Positions 52,401-62,519 of a stretch of 64,000 nucleotides of DNA are shown here, one piece after another. The notes below the pieces were generated by a model. That model made no database searches and was not told the DNA's origin. It was given only the letters and a program-made list of their open reading frames with translations. Source of the stretch: Stratiolaelaps scimitus (taxonomy: Eukaryota; Arthropoda; Arachnida; Mesostigmata; Laelapidae); contig JABWDB010000021.1 in NCBI GenBank assembly GCA_019614645.1, positions 4,077,501 to 4,141,500 of the forward strand, read 5' to 3'. Made by a program: the position numbers and the translations under genes. The stretch's first letter is position 1. Each line of letters begins with the position of its first letter.

Positions 52401-54757
52401 CGATGGTGATTTACGATTTGAGACCAGAGAATACTATTATAATAATCGCTTGTAGTGTAATGATGATGATCAATACTGCAGCGGTGTGCCTTTGTCGTTG
52501 AGCAGTGGTCGCTGCTATTCTCATCACATTGGCAACCCTCGTTCGTAGTGTTTGCTTGTTTGTAGGTCGGTTCCTCTCCGTCTTCGATGTCTGACGAACC
52601 AACTGGCTACGGTGACGAATCAAGGAGGGGCCGGTGACGGCATCACTTCGAATTGTACCCGCTTGATTGTAGCCAACCGGGCCAAATCAGATGTTTAGTG
52701 AATGCTGCTGCTGCGGAAACGGCAGATGCAGCAATCAATCTGACCGGTATTCTTCATCGCCCGCTGGTGGCATCGATCCCCACATATCTACCGTGATCAT
52801 GAGATTATCGTCATTCTTTCAGTAATGTGTGTGTGTGTGGATGTATGTATGTACAACTTACAAATGAGCATATCGACCAAAACAACGATGATCGTGAACA
52901 AGAAAATTCAATACAAATAAACACCCTGTGACATATTTGTTGGTAACTAATTAACTCAGAGTGGTAGAGCCACATTCGTGATTGTATTATTCTTCGCCCA
53001 TATATATACATATAAGGTCGCATACGAATGTACGCATAAATTAGTAACAGCCGTGACAGTCGCATTTTGGTTTCCACTTTATTTCTGCATAGCTGCTCTC
53101 TGTATGACAGAACCTCGTGTAGAATGCCCAGCCAGGCATCCTATAACTGTATAACTTGTCTCGAGGCAGATTGACTATCATGTCATCCAGCGAGAGAAGT
53201 ATCAGACGGTGGTGAGATGGAAAACAGGAACAATTCATAATTGTCACATTTGATCGAGGAGACCCGTTAGAATCATATATCACTGCTCTCAGTATTGCTG
53301 CAGCACAACAACATACTACATAGTCGAGTTGATGTTGTTGTTTCTATTTTGGTACTCTGAGCTCGTCCGCAATTTGCAGCGTACCGGATAGCTAGGCACC
53401 GAACGAATGTATGTCTGCCTATTTAACGAATATCCATGAGACAGATAATCAAGCTCAACTTCTCACTCAGTTCCCTCTGAATGCTAACTTACCTGCTCGT
53501 TAAGAGAGAGAGAGAGTTGTCTCTGCAAACAGAAAACTGCTGCCTCCACCGACTCCTTCCTTCTGATGTTCCACTCGGTTGCCTGTCTTCTATTTGCGGT
53601 GTCGCCTTCGTTATCTTCGTTCGGGCAAAGTTGTTCCGTTCGTCGCGGTCGTCGTCGTCTTCGTCGATGACTACGCCTCTGGAGATGATCTACAGAAACT
53701 CTTCACACCACTGGAGGGCGGCTCTATTGGGATTGCCAGCTGGGGCGTGTTTCGCCAGTTCCATCAAAGCCCTGTGTTGTTTGCGCCGGTATCGTCGAAT
53801 ACAGCACGACACGCCTAGCCCCCCCCGAGTTGGCAACACCGTGAGACACGCACCGCACAAGACCACACCACAATACACCAGAACTCTCACCTTGACTGAG
53901 TGCCGGATACCACAACTGCACGCACGGCACCAACACCACCACCACCACCCCCACCGACAAACCGAACAACGGCTTATAGAAGAAGCACCGCCGTAGCAGC
54001 AGCCGTCGTACACCTGTATAGTATCGCTCTATGAGTCTCCCTTTAACGAGTGTAGCTCTATGTATGTGTGCCTATAAGTGTTCACTAGTTCCGAGAGACT
54101 GCAGCGGCTGCTGTAAGTGCTTTGCCAGCAGCAGCAGCAGCCCGACCAACCACCCGACCATAGACATAGCAGCCGGTTGTCGGCTGCGCCTCCTCTTCTT
54201 CTTCGGCTGCTGCGGTGTAAACAGCACTAGCGGCAACAACAGCAACAACAACACCACGACGACGAAGGAAAAAGTCGAACAGGAATCTAACTTCGCACAC
54301 AAACCATAGACACCACCAATTCGACTGACAGATTCGTCTACTACTGCTACAACTGGTACCACTTTATTTGCATAACATATATAATAGAGTTCGGAACCGC
54401 CTCCTTCGCGTTATCCTCCTCCTCGTGGCTGGTTTCGATTTCGGAATAACAACGATTCCACATGATGCTGCTAATGATGATGCCATGATGAAGATGGCGC
54501 GGTAGAATTTGAATGAGGCACCGCCTACCCACGTGGGCACTGCTGTTAATTATCCTTGGATGATTCGTAGCAGTCTACGGTATGCTGCAGAGAACGCGAG
54601 ATCGGTAGAGCGTCAATGAAGAAATGATACAAATAACATCTGTGCCTTCAGTCATCCTCGTTTTTATTTGTCACCTATAGGTAGAAGACACATATTCCTG
54701 CGGCAAGCAAAGATGGCCCGACAGGACCTCATTGTTATACCTAAAGATGAAGTGCTG

Positions 54758-54800
54758 AGGCCTGTCAGATAGGGGAGGAGCTGAGGGTCAGCTTGAAAAA
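54758..54800 (-). repeat. Dispersed repeat fragment, family X, copy 2
   Basis: Reverse-complement match to 17028-17070 (GACCCTCAGCTCCTCCCCTA, then TCTGACAGGC). The adjacent 54700-54860 segment contains TGGCCGGCAGAGG and AGTTCGAACC, weakly A-box and B-box like, so the family may be a SINE. Confidence 0.65.
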
Positions 54801-56429
54801 ACTAAAGATATTCCTGTGGCCGGCAGAGGTGAGGACGACGCTGGTAGTTCGAACCAATTTGCGCAGAGCAAACCGGTCAATATGAGTCACCCGGATTATC
54901 GGTACTCTCATACAGTATTAGAATCCGATTCGCTATGAACAAGAAGAAACAATAGCGCTAGCGACAACTGGCGCCAGCGATTGCTTTCTGTGTCTGGGTG
55001 TGACGATGTTAGGAGAATGACATGCAATAATCTCAAGTGGCTATACGATACTTGTATCGATTCAATGGCAAAATGGCATTTAAACGTAATGAAAGTGACC
55101 ATCGATCTCTGCAATCTTTACGTGTCCACTCTGACGCTGAGAGTAGAAAGCAAAGGGGCTTCCTGCCTTATTGGGGTCGGACGAATGGAATTAGTCTTTC
55201 ATGGATGATAGTGGCCTGCCAATCGATAACACGAACTCTATACACATATATATATATTCCAGAAATTCCTACCACAATGTTTCCAACTTAGAAGAACCTG
55301 TTTGGAGGCATTGCTTGGCTAACGAACTGCGTCGCTCGTATATCTATTGTTCAAGAGCCATGAGTAATGCATTCAAGAAAGAACACAGCGATGCTAGTTT
55401 TGGCAAGAGTGTAGGTAATAACGCAAACACATCTCTAAACACCAAGCGAACCCTATGGATGAGGTATTGCCTTTGACGTCAACGAAGGTAACTATAAGTC
55501 TAATGCAGAATATAGAATAAATAAATGTTTGTCCTACCTAAATGAGAAGGGGTTCATTTTAGGAATATATTTGGAATCCATTCCAGATCGACCCTAATTG
55601 TCTACGTCAGATCGCTTAACGGCACGCGGGGCTGATTTCCGAAGATCCTGCCGTAAGGTTGTAATAGGAAAGTGTACGGATAGCGTGACAAATGTTCTCA
55701 TGCTCTCGTGATTGAAGTCGTTGTGGGTATAGAATGACACGGCTAACGTTGGCTTTCTAAATTGACGTTCGTTTCTATTCGTAATTGAATATAGAGGACG
55801 TGCAAATGGAAGTGAGACAAAATACGCTAATAAATTTGGACAGGGTTTAGTGTCCGGCCTAAATCTAGCGGAGCACCTTAGAGAGGTACCTTCAGGTCGT
55901 CGCATTGGACATACTTCACAAGGTCATAACACAAGGTCAAAATGAAGGTCAATTATACAGAGACTGGAATACGAAGTTCTCTACGAAATTCGATAACGTT
56001 AACTGATAAATAACTAGCAAAATACAATATTTATCTAATGTAGCTAAATAGTTTAGCTCTAAAGTAAGACGTCTCTCGACACGCTATTGTACATGAATTT
56101 ATTACGTCACTTACTACACACACTTTCATTGCTGGATACGATTCGAAAGGTGATTAGTCAAAGTAGAGCTTACTCGCTGTAATTTTGCATCGGATTGATC
56201 TTGTTACGAAGTAGTACAAAGTTCAAATGATTTACAATCAAACGGTGGAATTCACACACGTGGTCAGTATGGCACATTGAAGCCTATCCGTTGGCTTGTC
56301 ATTCTACGAGATGATTTTTTTTACGTGTTCACAAATGCCAATAGACAAGCACGCTTAGCGATGGTGAGCATATTATACAGCCATTTATTGAAATAAATGG
56401 TCGTTCTGCTGATACGTCTCTCCGCTTCC

Positions 56430-57887
56430 TCAATGGCGTTGTGCGTCGTTGAGGATCTTGGCGGCCCTAGGCACCGTTAGCAATTGGAAATACAGCTCCT
56501 CGGCGCGTACGAGACCATCTTCAAGTTTAATATCGAGAGACCGTTTGGTGAAGAGATTTTGAATCGCACTTGGGCTTAGCTTCCACTCGATTATATCTGC
56601 CTGATTTTTTTCCAAGATAGCTAAGCTAAATAGTAGAGGGAAGGTTCTGCAGGGTAAACGGGTCCATAGTATCTGCAACGATGCAAATGCAATGAATTTA
56701 AATACAACGAGAATTAGTATCTCGAGACACCAATGCGGAGTCGAATCTCCAAGGAATCATAGGTTGGGCGGCGTGGAAATCGCACTACAGTATACAAAGC
56801 TCGAAAAAGCTTTGTAAGAAATTGTTTGCGTCCCATGTTTAATTACACACCATACGATTAGTTGCGCGTATAGACGTCGACATTGCCCGCTTGATATTAG
56901 AGTAAGTTTTGTTTTCTACAGTTGATCAACCTCATCCTTTAAGTGGCTCCTAAATTTCACTGTGATAACTTAGGTTACTACAAGCAACTTTCTCCCTGTA
57001 TAAAAACATTCACTGCTTATAAGTAAGATAAAGGAGAGTGTACATTTCACCGAAGTCACATACCGAATGCAATACGCATGCTTACTTAAAGAACTAATAA
57101 GCTACCACCTCTTTGGCATTTCCAAGCTAAGAAATCCATGATATTGCCGATATTCGTGACACGATATTAGATACATGGAAGTTTCTCAATCTGTTGTTCA
57201 CTTTACCTCCAAAAGACGTTTGACATCTTCGATGTGAAACTCTCGCTGGAAGCACATATTTAACCATCGGCTGTAAAACTGTCCATATTTGACCTGATGA
57301 GTTTTAAAGTAGTCTGGTAATAAGGGCGTTGCAATGCACATCAGTTGACTCATCTGCGCGAATTTATTGGACAGAGCTTTTACGGTCGACGCAGCATGAA
57401 AAGAACATATGGAATAGAGATGTTAGCGGGGTGGTGATATCGTTTGTGACTTTCAGACCCTCAATCAGCCTCAATTGATCAGATAGAGGATCCGATTTTT
57501 CAGATCCTCAAACCCTCTACGGGGGTTGCTGTTAACAATAATGAATGATCCACTAAAATGTGAAGTATGTGTTAAAATAAAAACACTTGAGTATTTCTGA
57601 GTTGACATTTGGGTGCTAATTTGAAATATACTGTTAATAATTCGCGTAAACCTTAAAACATTTATCCCGAGTGGATCCCCTGCTTTGTGTTTAGCTGCTA
57701 GAGATGTAAAAAAACGCATACCCTCTTTTCGGCGGGCGTTTAGATTCCCGGGTCGTTTTGAACCACTAGGATTGTCATAAATCATATCTATACATTTGAC
57801 GAAACACCAAAATGAGTCGATCTCGTCTTTAATCACCGCTGTGATGGGTACCAAAATCTCAAGCATGCCTAAAACAAACAGACAAAA

Positions 57888-57919
<32 letters not shown>

Positions 57920-59293
57920 TGACTATAAAACAAAATGTAGAAATGATAAACAATGTGTATGTTAACTGTGGTTTTGTGAGCTAGAAATGACAGGTAATAT
58001 ATTAACTTTTCAATTGAGCTGATTTAACGTATCTGCGAGTCAGACTATAATAAATCTGCCATCCTATGGATAGGATAACAGGCTAAATAGATCCACTATG
58101 TCAATATACAGTATACGTAAAAGTGCATCATTATTGGGCTAATGCTCACCTTCGAGGCATCCTAAGTCGAAGTCGTACATTATATGCGTCATAAGGATAT
58201 TATGCAGCATCAATTTGTACTCGTGTTGGTCCCCATCAAAGTTCGTAACAATAAAACCGATATGGAGCATAGACTCATTGATGGTATTCACACGGAAGGA
58301 GAAATCAGAAAATCGAGCCTTTTGCTCAGACGATAGTGATTCCCACTGTCTCTTCATGCGACAGTAGTTCGTCTTGAGATGTTCGTACGCCGTTTTACGT
58401 TCATTAGCGCTTTTGGAGTAATCGTAGACGCCCAATAAAAATTTCCACGCGTCCGGCCGAATTTCTGGAGAGCAGCCTCCGCGAAATATTCTTTCCCGCA
58501 ACTTCCTCGGATTAAATAGACGACCCTCCAAGTCGAAATACGTCTCCCATTCCTCAGATCCGAGAGGCCCAGCTCGTGCCACAGGTTTCGGGGGCGGCAG
58601 TTCGGGCACTTGCTCGATAAGATCGAAGCCCGGCTCCTCGTCTTCGGAAATCATGAACATCGACACCACACGGCTGAAGCTCTCTGATGTGAGGTCATTC
58701 GCAGTCCCCGATCGTGGTTCAGTAACGGCACTATTGAGCGGTGTTTCGGCGTCATGCGGCTCGGACATATCCAGTGAACTGATCGACGACGTTAGTGAAT
58801 CAACGTTAGACCGATGAGGTACCCGGCTAGTGGTCCTGAACAAGGTATTACTAGGGGCTGAAGGCCGGAGAAATGCTAAAAACCCCATGTATTTGTCTAT
58901 GTCGAATATCATCGTCGGCAGACTCTTGCCGCCGAGGAGAGCCACCGTCATCTCGGTCGAGGCGTTCTGAACATTGATATTGCACTCGCGCATAGTATGT
59001 AATCCAAAACTGAAGTTTGGCTGCTGTCGCTGAATGTGAATTTCATCATCCTGATCATGCGAAATTTCGATCAGGGCACCGTCGGTTGTTAGTCCTTCAT
59101 ACAGAACAGAATGCTCACTGGTGATATCTAGCTGTGATTGCCAGCTGACCGTAAATCCAAGGGGCAATTTCTTAACTTGCAGCACTCCACGGATCGGCCT
59201 GCTCTGAATGGAGTCTCCTGGTCGGACGCGAACATTGGAATCTTCGAATACCACGGTGCCATCAGGGATTTCTATCGGATCAAGGGTTGCCAT
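56430..59293 (-). CDS. Divergent TBC1D15/17-like protein, predicted non-catalytic TBC domain (4 coding exons)
   Basis: Rab GAP-type protein of the TBC1D15/16/17 group. Exons are 58150-59293, 57722-57868, 57207-57376 and 56430-56672, totalling 567 aa. Residues 1-160 fit the N-terminal domain of TBC1D15; 190-260 are linker; EDEEPGF and EEWETYFDLEGRLF lead into the TBC domain (about 265-550). Landmarks WKFLLGVYDYS, HNILMTHIMYDFDLG and DSFWCFVK are clear. The two catalytic fingers are not: where family members have IxKDVxR this protein reads VNTINES, and YVQG is CLEG, so both the Arg and Gln fingers are gone. It probably binds rather than inactivates a Rab. The large first exon has no introns, yet exon 3 is 170 nt, exactly like the neighbouring paralogue. 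It follows that paralogue tandemly on the same strand. Confidence 0.9.
57888..57918. repeat. (TTA)n microsatellite in a TBC intron
   Basis: About ten TTA units just upstream (on the transcribed strand) of exon 2 of the divergent TBC gene. Its minus-strand reading extends an open frame with poly-Ile, which is not coding. Confidence 0.97.
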
Positions 59294-59597
59294 TGCTGCT
59301 ATCTTCTATTCCAGCTACACTGTGTCACAATTATAGATAGCAGATCTATCGCGTCATGCCGCCTAATCACTCGAGTGGATCGAGACTAGACCGCAGTTCT
59401 TCCAATATCCATGTGGCTTCCTGCAAAAACGTGGCTGTATGCGTGTATGCTTTTCAAGTGGTGTTGTTGTCATGTTGTGTAACATAGCACATCAGCTATT
59501 ACGCTCTTGGTACGTGAGGCTTTCACAGGTCATAGGCGCATGTGCAGAGGGCATCGCTCATAATCGTCGAAGCGTGAGGTGCCAGCCAGCCTTTGGG

Positions 59598-59750
59598 AAA
59601 GGTAAAGGTAAAGCTATATTGGTTTATTAAAGGAGCTGCAATTTCACAATGCTTAAGCTCTCATATATGTCACGCAGCGGGGCTCGAAGCCGTCGCCTCT
59701 GGTTTTTGACACCCAGAGACTTAGCCGTCCAAGCCAGCGCGCTGACGGGG
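59598..59750 (-). mobile_element. tRNA-derived SINE
   Basis: On the minus strand it starts GTCAGCGCGCTGGCTTGGAC (A-box like TGGCTTGGACGG), has a Leu/Ser-like anticodon and variable region, and a B box GGCTTCGAGCCCCG about 50 bp on. It ends with AATAAACCAATATA and TTTACC repeats. The acceptor stem and T stem carry mismatches, so it is not a functional tRNA. Its tail matches 40375-40433. Family name unknown to me. Confidence 0.65.
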
Positions 59751-59991
59751 TCATTTATTTTGCCCGCAGCAGTCTTTTGATATTTTTATTTTAACTAGTT
59801 AGTTGTGTCATTGACAACCGCGCCGAGCTCACCGGCTCTATTCGAAATTAGCTAATGTACCGGCTCTGTTTACACCTGTGGCCTTCCATTTACCGCTCCT
59901 GCTCGAGCGCAAAATCGCCGTTCGAGCAATCAGCGGCCGTTATCTATTTGAGATGCGCGTTGTGGCTCGAACGGCACAACTATGAGAAGAT

Positions 59992-60043
59992 GTGATTTTA
60001 GTAGTGTATATTATTACGTGATTTTAGTAGTGTATATTATCAC
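59992..60043 (+). repeat. 26-bp perfect tandem duplication
   Basis: Two copies of GTGATTTTAGTAGTGTATAT followed by TATYAC, differing at one base. Each unit junction creates an ACGTGA/CACGTGA E-box-like sequence. Confidence 0.95.
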
Positions 60044-60817
60044 GTGAATTGTGTCAGTTAATGACAAATTATAAGGAATACCGATTGAAATCATTTCTGT
60101 TGTATGTTAATTGTGTATGTGAATATTAGAAGAAGTCAAGTGCTCTGGTAGCAGAATTTCGATATCAAGGAATTAGTACTTCGCTTCCCAGATTGAGTGA
60201 TGAAAGTTCTGCTCGATCACTCGCTCGAACCAATCGAATTGTTTGAAGCGGCTCTGAGGGCCACAAGCGCAGGCGATGTCGGGGAAGACTCGACCTCTGA
60301 TAATAAAGTGACACTAGAAGCCGTCGTAGACGGTCGAAGTTTGTGCAATAGAGCCACTGCGCGGCAGCAGCCTCTTGCTACTACCACTGCTACTACTGTG
60401 TTCTCACTGCGAGCCCCACTAGCGTAGACAGTGATCCCCTGTCCGGTCTAGCGTATACGATCACGCACCCAGGAATATTCGGCAACCGTAAGCGGCTCTC
60501 GCGGCCACACGACCTTGCTACCCCCAACGACATCTCAGTCTGTATAGCTTTACACCGTATATTCCATAAAAGGAGACCCAGTGCAAAATAACAGACAGGT
60601 TGAGGACAAGTTCCGCAGATGGTAGTGAAGAATTAGCGAATTTGTAACCTCAGCGACCATATTTCGCGGCTGTATAAGGATTTATTTAAGGCGCCAGCGA
60701 CTAGTTGTGAAAAGGCAATTTTACAGAATAATTACTGAACAAACAGGCATTAAATGACGGAAGATAACTAGAAATGTTGCTTTTTTAATATGCGAGTAAA
60801 CAACCTTTCTTTTACAT

Positions 60818-60856
60818 GTGTTGAGCATGCAGAACAATATATATATATAAAAAAAA

Positions 60857-60890
<34 letters not shown>

Positions 60891-60914
60891 TATATTGTTC
60901 TGCATGCTCAACAC
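60818..60914. repeat. 97-bp palindrome with AT and poly-A core
   Basis: Left arm GTGTTGAGCATGCAGAACAA and right arm TTGTTCTGCATGCTCAACAC are perfect reverse complements. Between them lie TA repeats and a run of about 26 A. Same design as 8052-8177 with different arms. Confidence 0.93.
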
Positions 60915-61404
60915 TTCTGAGATTAAAATTGAGTGAATGTAGATTCGAAAAAATGACTATCAGTTCAGCGGATGAAAACATAGTTTATTACTATAATTCT
61001 TAACCGAGGAACAGATGTTTACTGATTAGTATAGATTCATATTTATATCTTTATATATTATATATATATGTATACCTTCCAAATTTGTTATTTCAATAAA
61101 GATCGGTCCATTGCTGCTACCACACGTCTGCCTGTTATCCTCTCAGACTTTTGCAGAAATCTGTAGAACTTATTTGCTTGCCTCTCAGCAAGTAATACCT
61201 CATCATATTATATAATCAGCATCATCATCATCTTGCGGGAAGTTGCTCCCGAGCCAAAAATCATATTGAACTAGATATTATATCGTTAATATAATTATTA
61301 TTTTATTATACACACTCGTGGCCGTTCTAGTCGATGGTATTGAACCTTCCGCGTTAAACACCTTCAACAGACTTTTGAACGGCCGACGATAGAGACAAAT
61401 GTCA

Positions 61405-61674
61405 CTAGGATATATAGTAGTAAAAAATACCATCAGCGTCGAAATACGTCGCCCATATAGTATACTTTTCTCGTTTATCATTGTCGTATTCGGTTGACAG
61501 TTTTAAGGCTTCTTCTCCGAATCCGGCGTAATCCGGCGGAAAGGACATTTCCCTCCCCAAGAATGATCCTGATCTGGGTTGGTCGTAAAATTGATTTCTT
61601 GTAGGCATAAAGAACGCCCGAGCATTTAACGAACCTACAGTTGACCCAAGAATATCGTCAGCATACAGCAGCAC
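61405..61674 (-). pseudogene. Possible relic of a third TBC1D15-like copy
   Basis: A minus-strand frame reads WATYFDADGIFYY near 61425-61465, against WETYFDLEGRLFNP in the divergent TBC gene just before its TBC domain. The DNA agrees over TGGGNGACGTATTTCGAC with one difference in 18 bases and in the same reading frame. Downstream the frame stops (TAG) and similarity is lost; upstream residues show no clear match. A decayed duplicate fits its place between the two family members, but the match is short. Confidence 0.35.
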
Positions 61675-62519
61675 ATCATACTTTTCTTATTTATGGTATA
61701 ACTACCATCTTCCATATCGCTATTTAAATCAGAAATGCACATCCACCTTATCTAGCCGTTTTTTTTTTTGAAAATATGCACGTGACCAATTTTCCAAATT
61801 TTTCAAGCGAATTATTCGTTTGTTGTCCAATTCAACCGAAATACTCTGATACATCTATCATCTATGTATATATACATCAATAGCACTTGTGGCCTACAAC
61901 AAGTGTGATCAGCGCATGGAACAGCATCTGTTTTGGTTGCTGAGAGTGGCGTGTTCGATTGGTGCGATGCCAAAAGAGTACTCCCATTGGAAAATTGACA
62001 ATATCTGATGAAAAAGGGGCTTCATATTATTAAAATATTTGGAAAGTAAGGCTTACATATATCTATTTAGAAAGTACGGGCGACCTTTTCAGAGTCTCTG
62101 CGCCCACGGAGAATTCGCCACACAGGCTCGTCCAACGGATACTCAGGTCGAACGAACTCGACAGATGATACCTAACGAGACGTAGAAGGTTTTAATTATA
62201 CACAATTCAATCTCCAGATAGTCCTTCATTGTTGTTATTGTGCTTAATATTGGCTTGTTTGGAGTACCAAGCTAGCCATGACGAGTTTTTCGCTTGTGTA
62301 ACTATAACGATCTCATGGTTGCTAGGCGATCTCAGTGCTACACCGGAGCGTCGGATACTTGTGTAGTTATTATGTACGGCCTGAGAAAGCTGCTGCCATG
62401 AATATCGTCCTTAATCACACGATAGGAGATTACTTGCTATCGACTGATTCCTTTTCGGTGTTAATTGTGCTCACTTCCATTAATCTCTTCTGACGATCTG
62501 CTTGTAACTTCGCGCTCAA

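Larger units (their letters stand above)
38896..56429. other. Gene-poor 17.5-kb region with GC-richer low-complexity islands
   Basis: No protein family is recognisable. GC-richer islands lie at about 41580-42010, 43380-45310, 48740-48960, 49740-51470 and 53480-54350; they hold CAG/CAA/CTG runs, (CT)n, (CA)n and GCC runs like those of arthropod promoters and 5' UTRs. The rest is AT-rich with scattered (TA)n. Open frames of 90-171 codons in the islands exist on both strands in the same places and are dominated by Ser, His, Ala or Leu runs, so I do not call them genes. Long introns or 5' UTRs of Ral (minus) or of an undetected gene would explain the islands. Confidence 0.5.
59294..62519. other. 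Intergenic region between the tandem TBC genes
   Basis: It contains the promoter side of the divergent TBC gene, a SINE, a 26-bp tandem duplication, an AT/poly-A palindrome and a short TBC relic, each listed separately. GC-richer sequence at 59880-59980 and 60230-60540 may belong to the promoter. A TA tract lies at 61046-61071. No intact gene is visible. Confidence 0.6.

Noticed and set aside
53481..53996. 171-codon plus-strand open frame in a GC-rich island
   Set aside because: Dominated by Ser, His and Arg runs, overlapped by equally long minus-strand frames, and without splice logic or a known domain. More likely UTR or low-complexity DNA.
57471..57953. 160-codon minus-strand frame over TBC exon 2
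   Set aside because: Runs through introns and a (TTA)n tract that gives poly-Ile; only 57722-57868 is the true exon.
59660..59750. Functional tRNA gene (Leu/Ser-like)
   Set aside because: Acceptor and T-stem mismatches, and a retroelement tail follows, so a SINE is the better reading.
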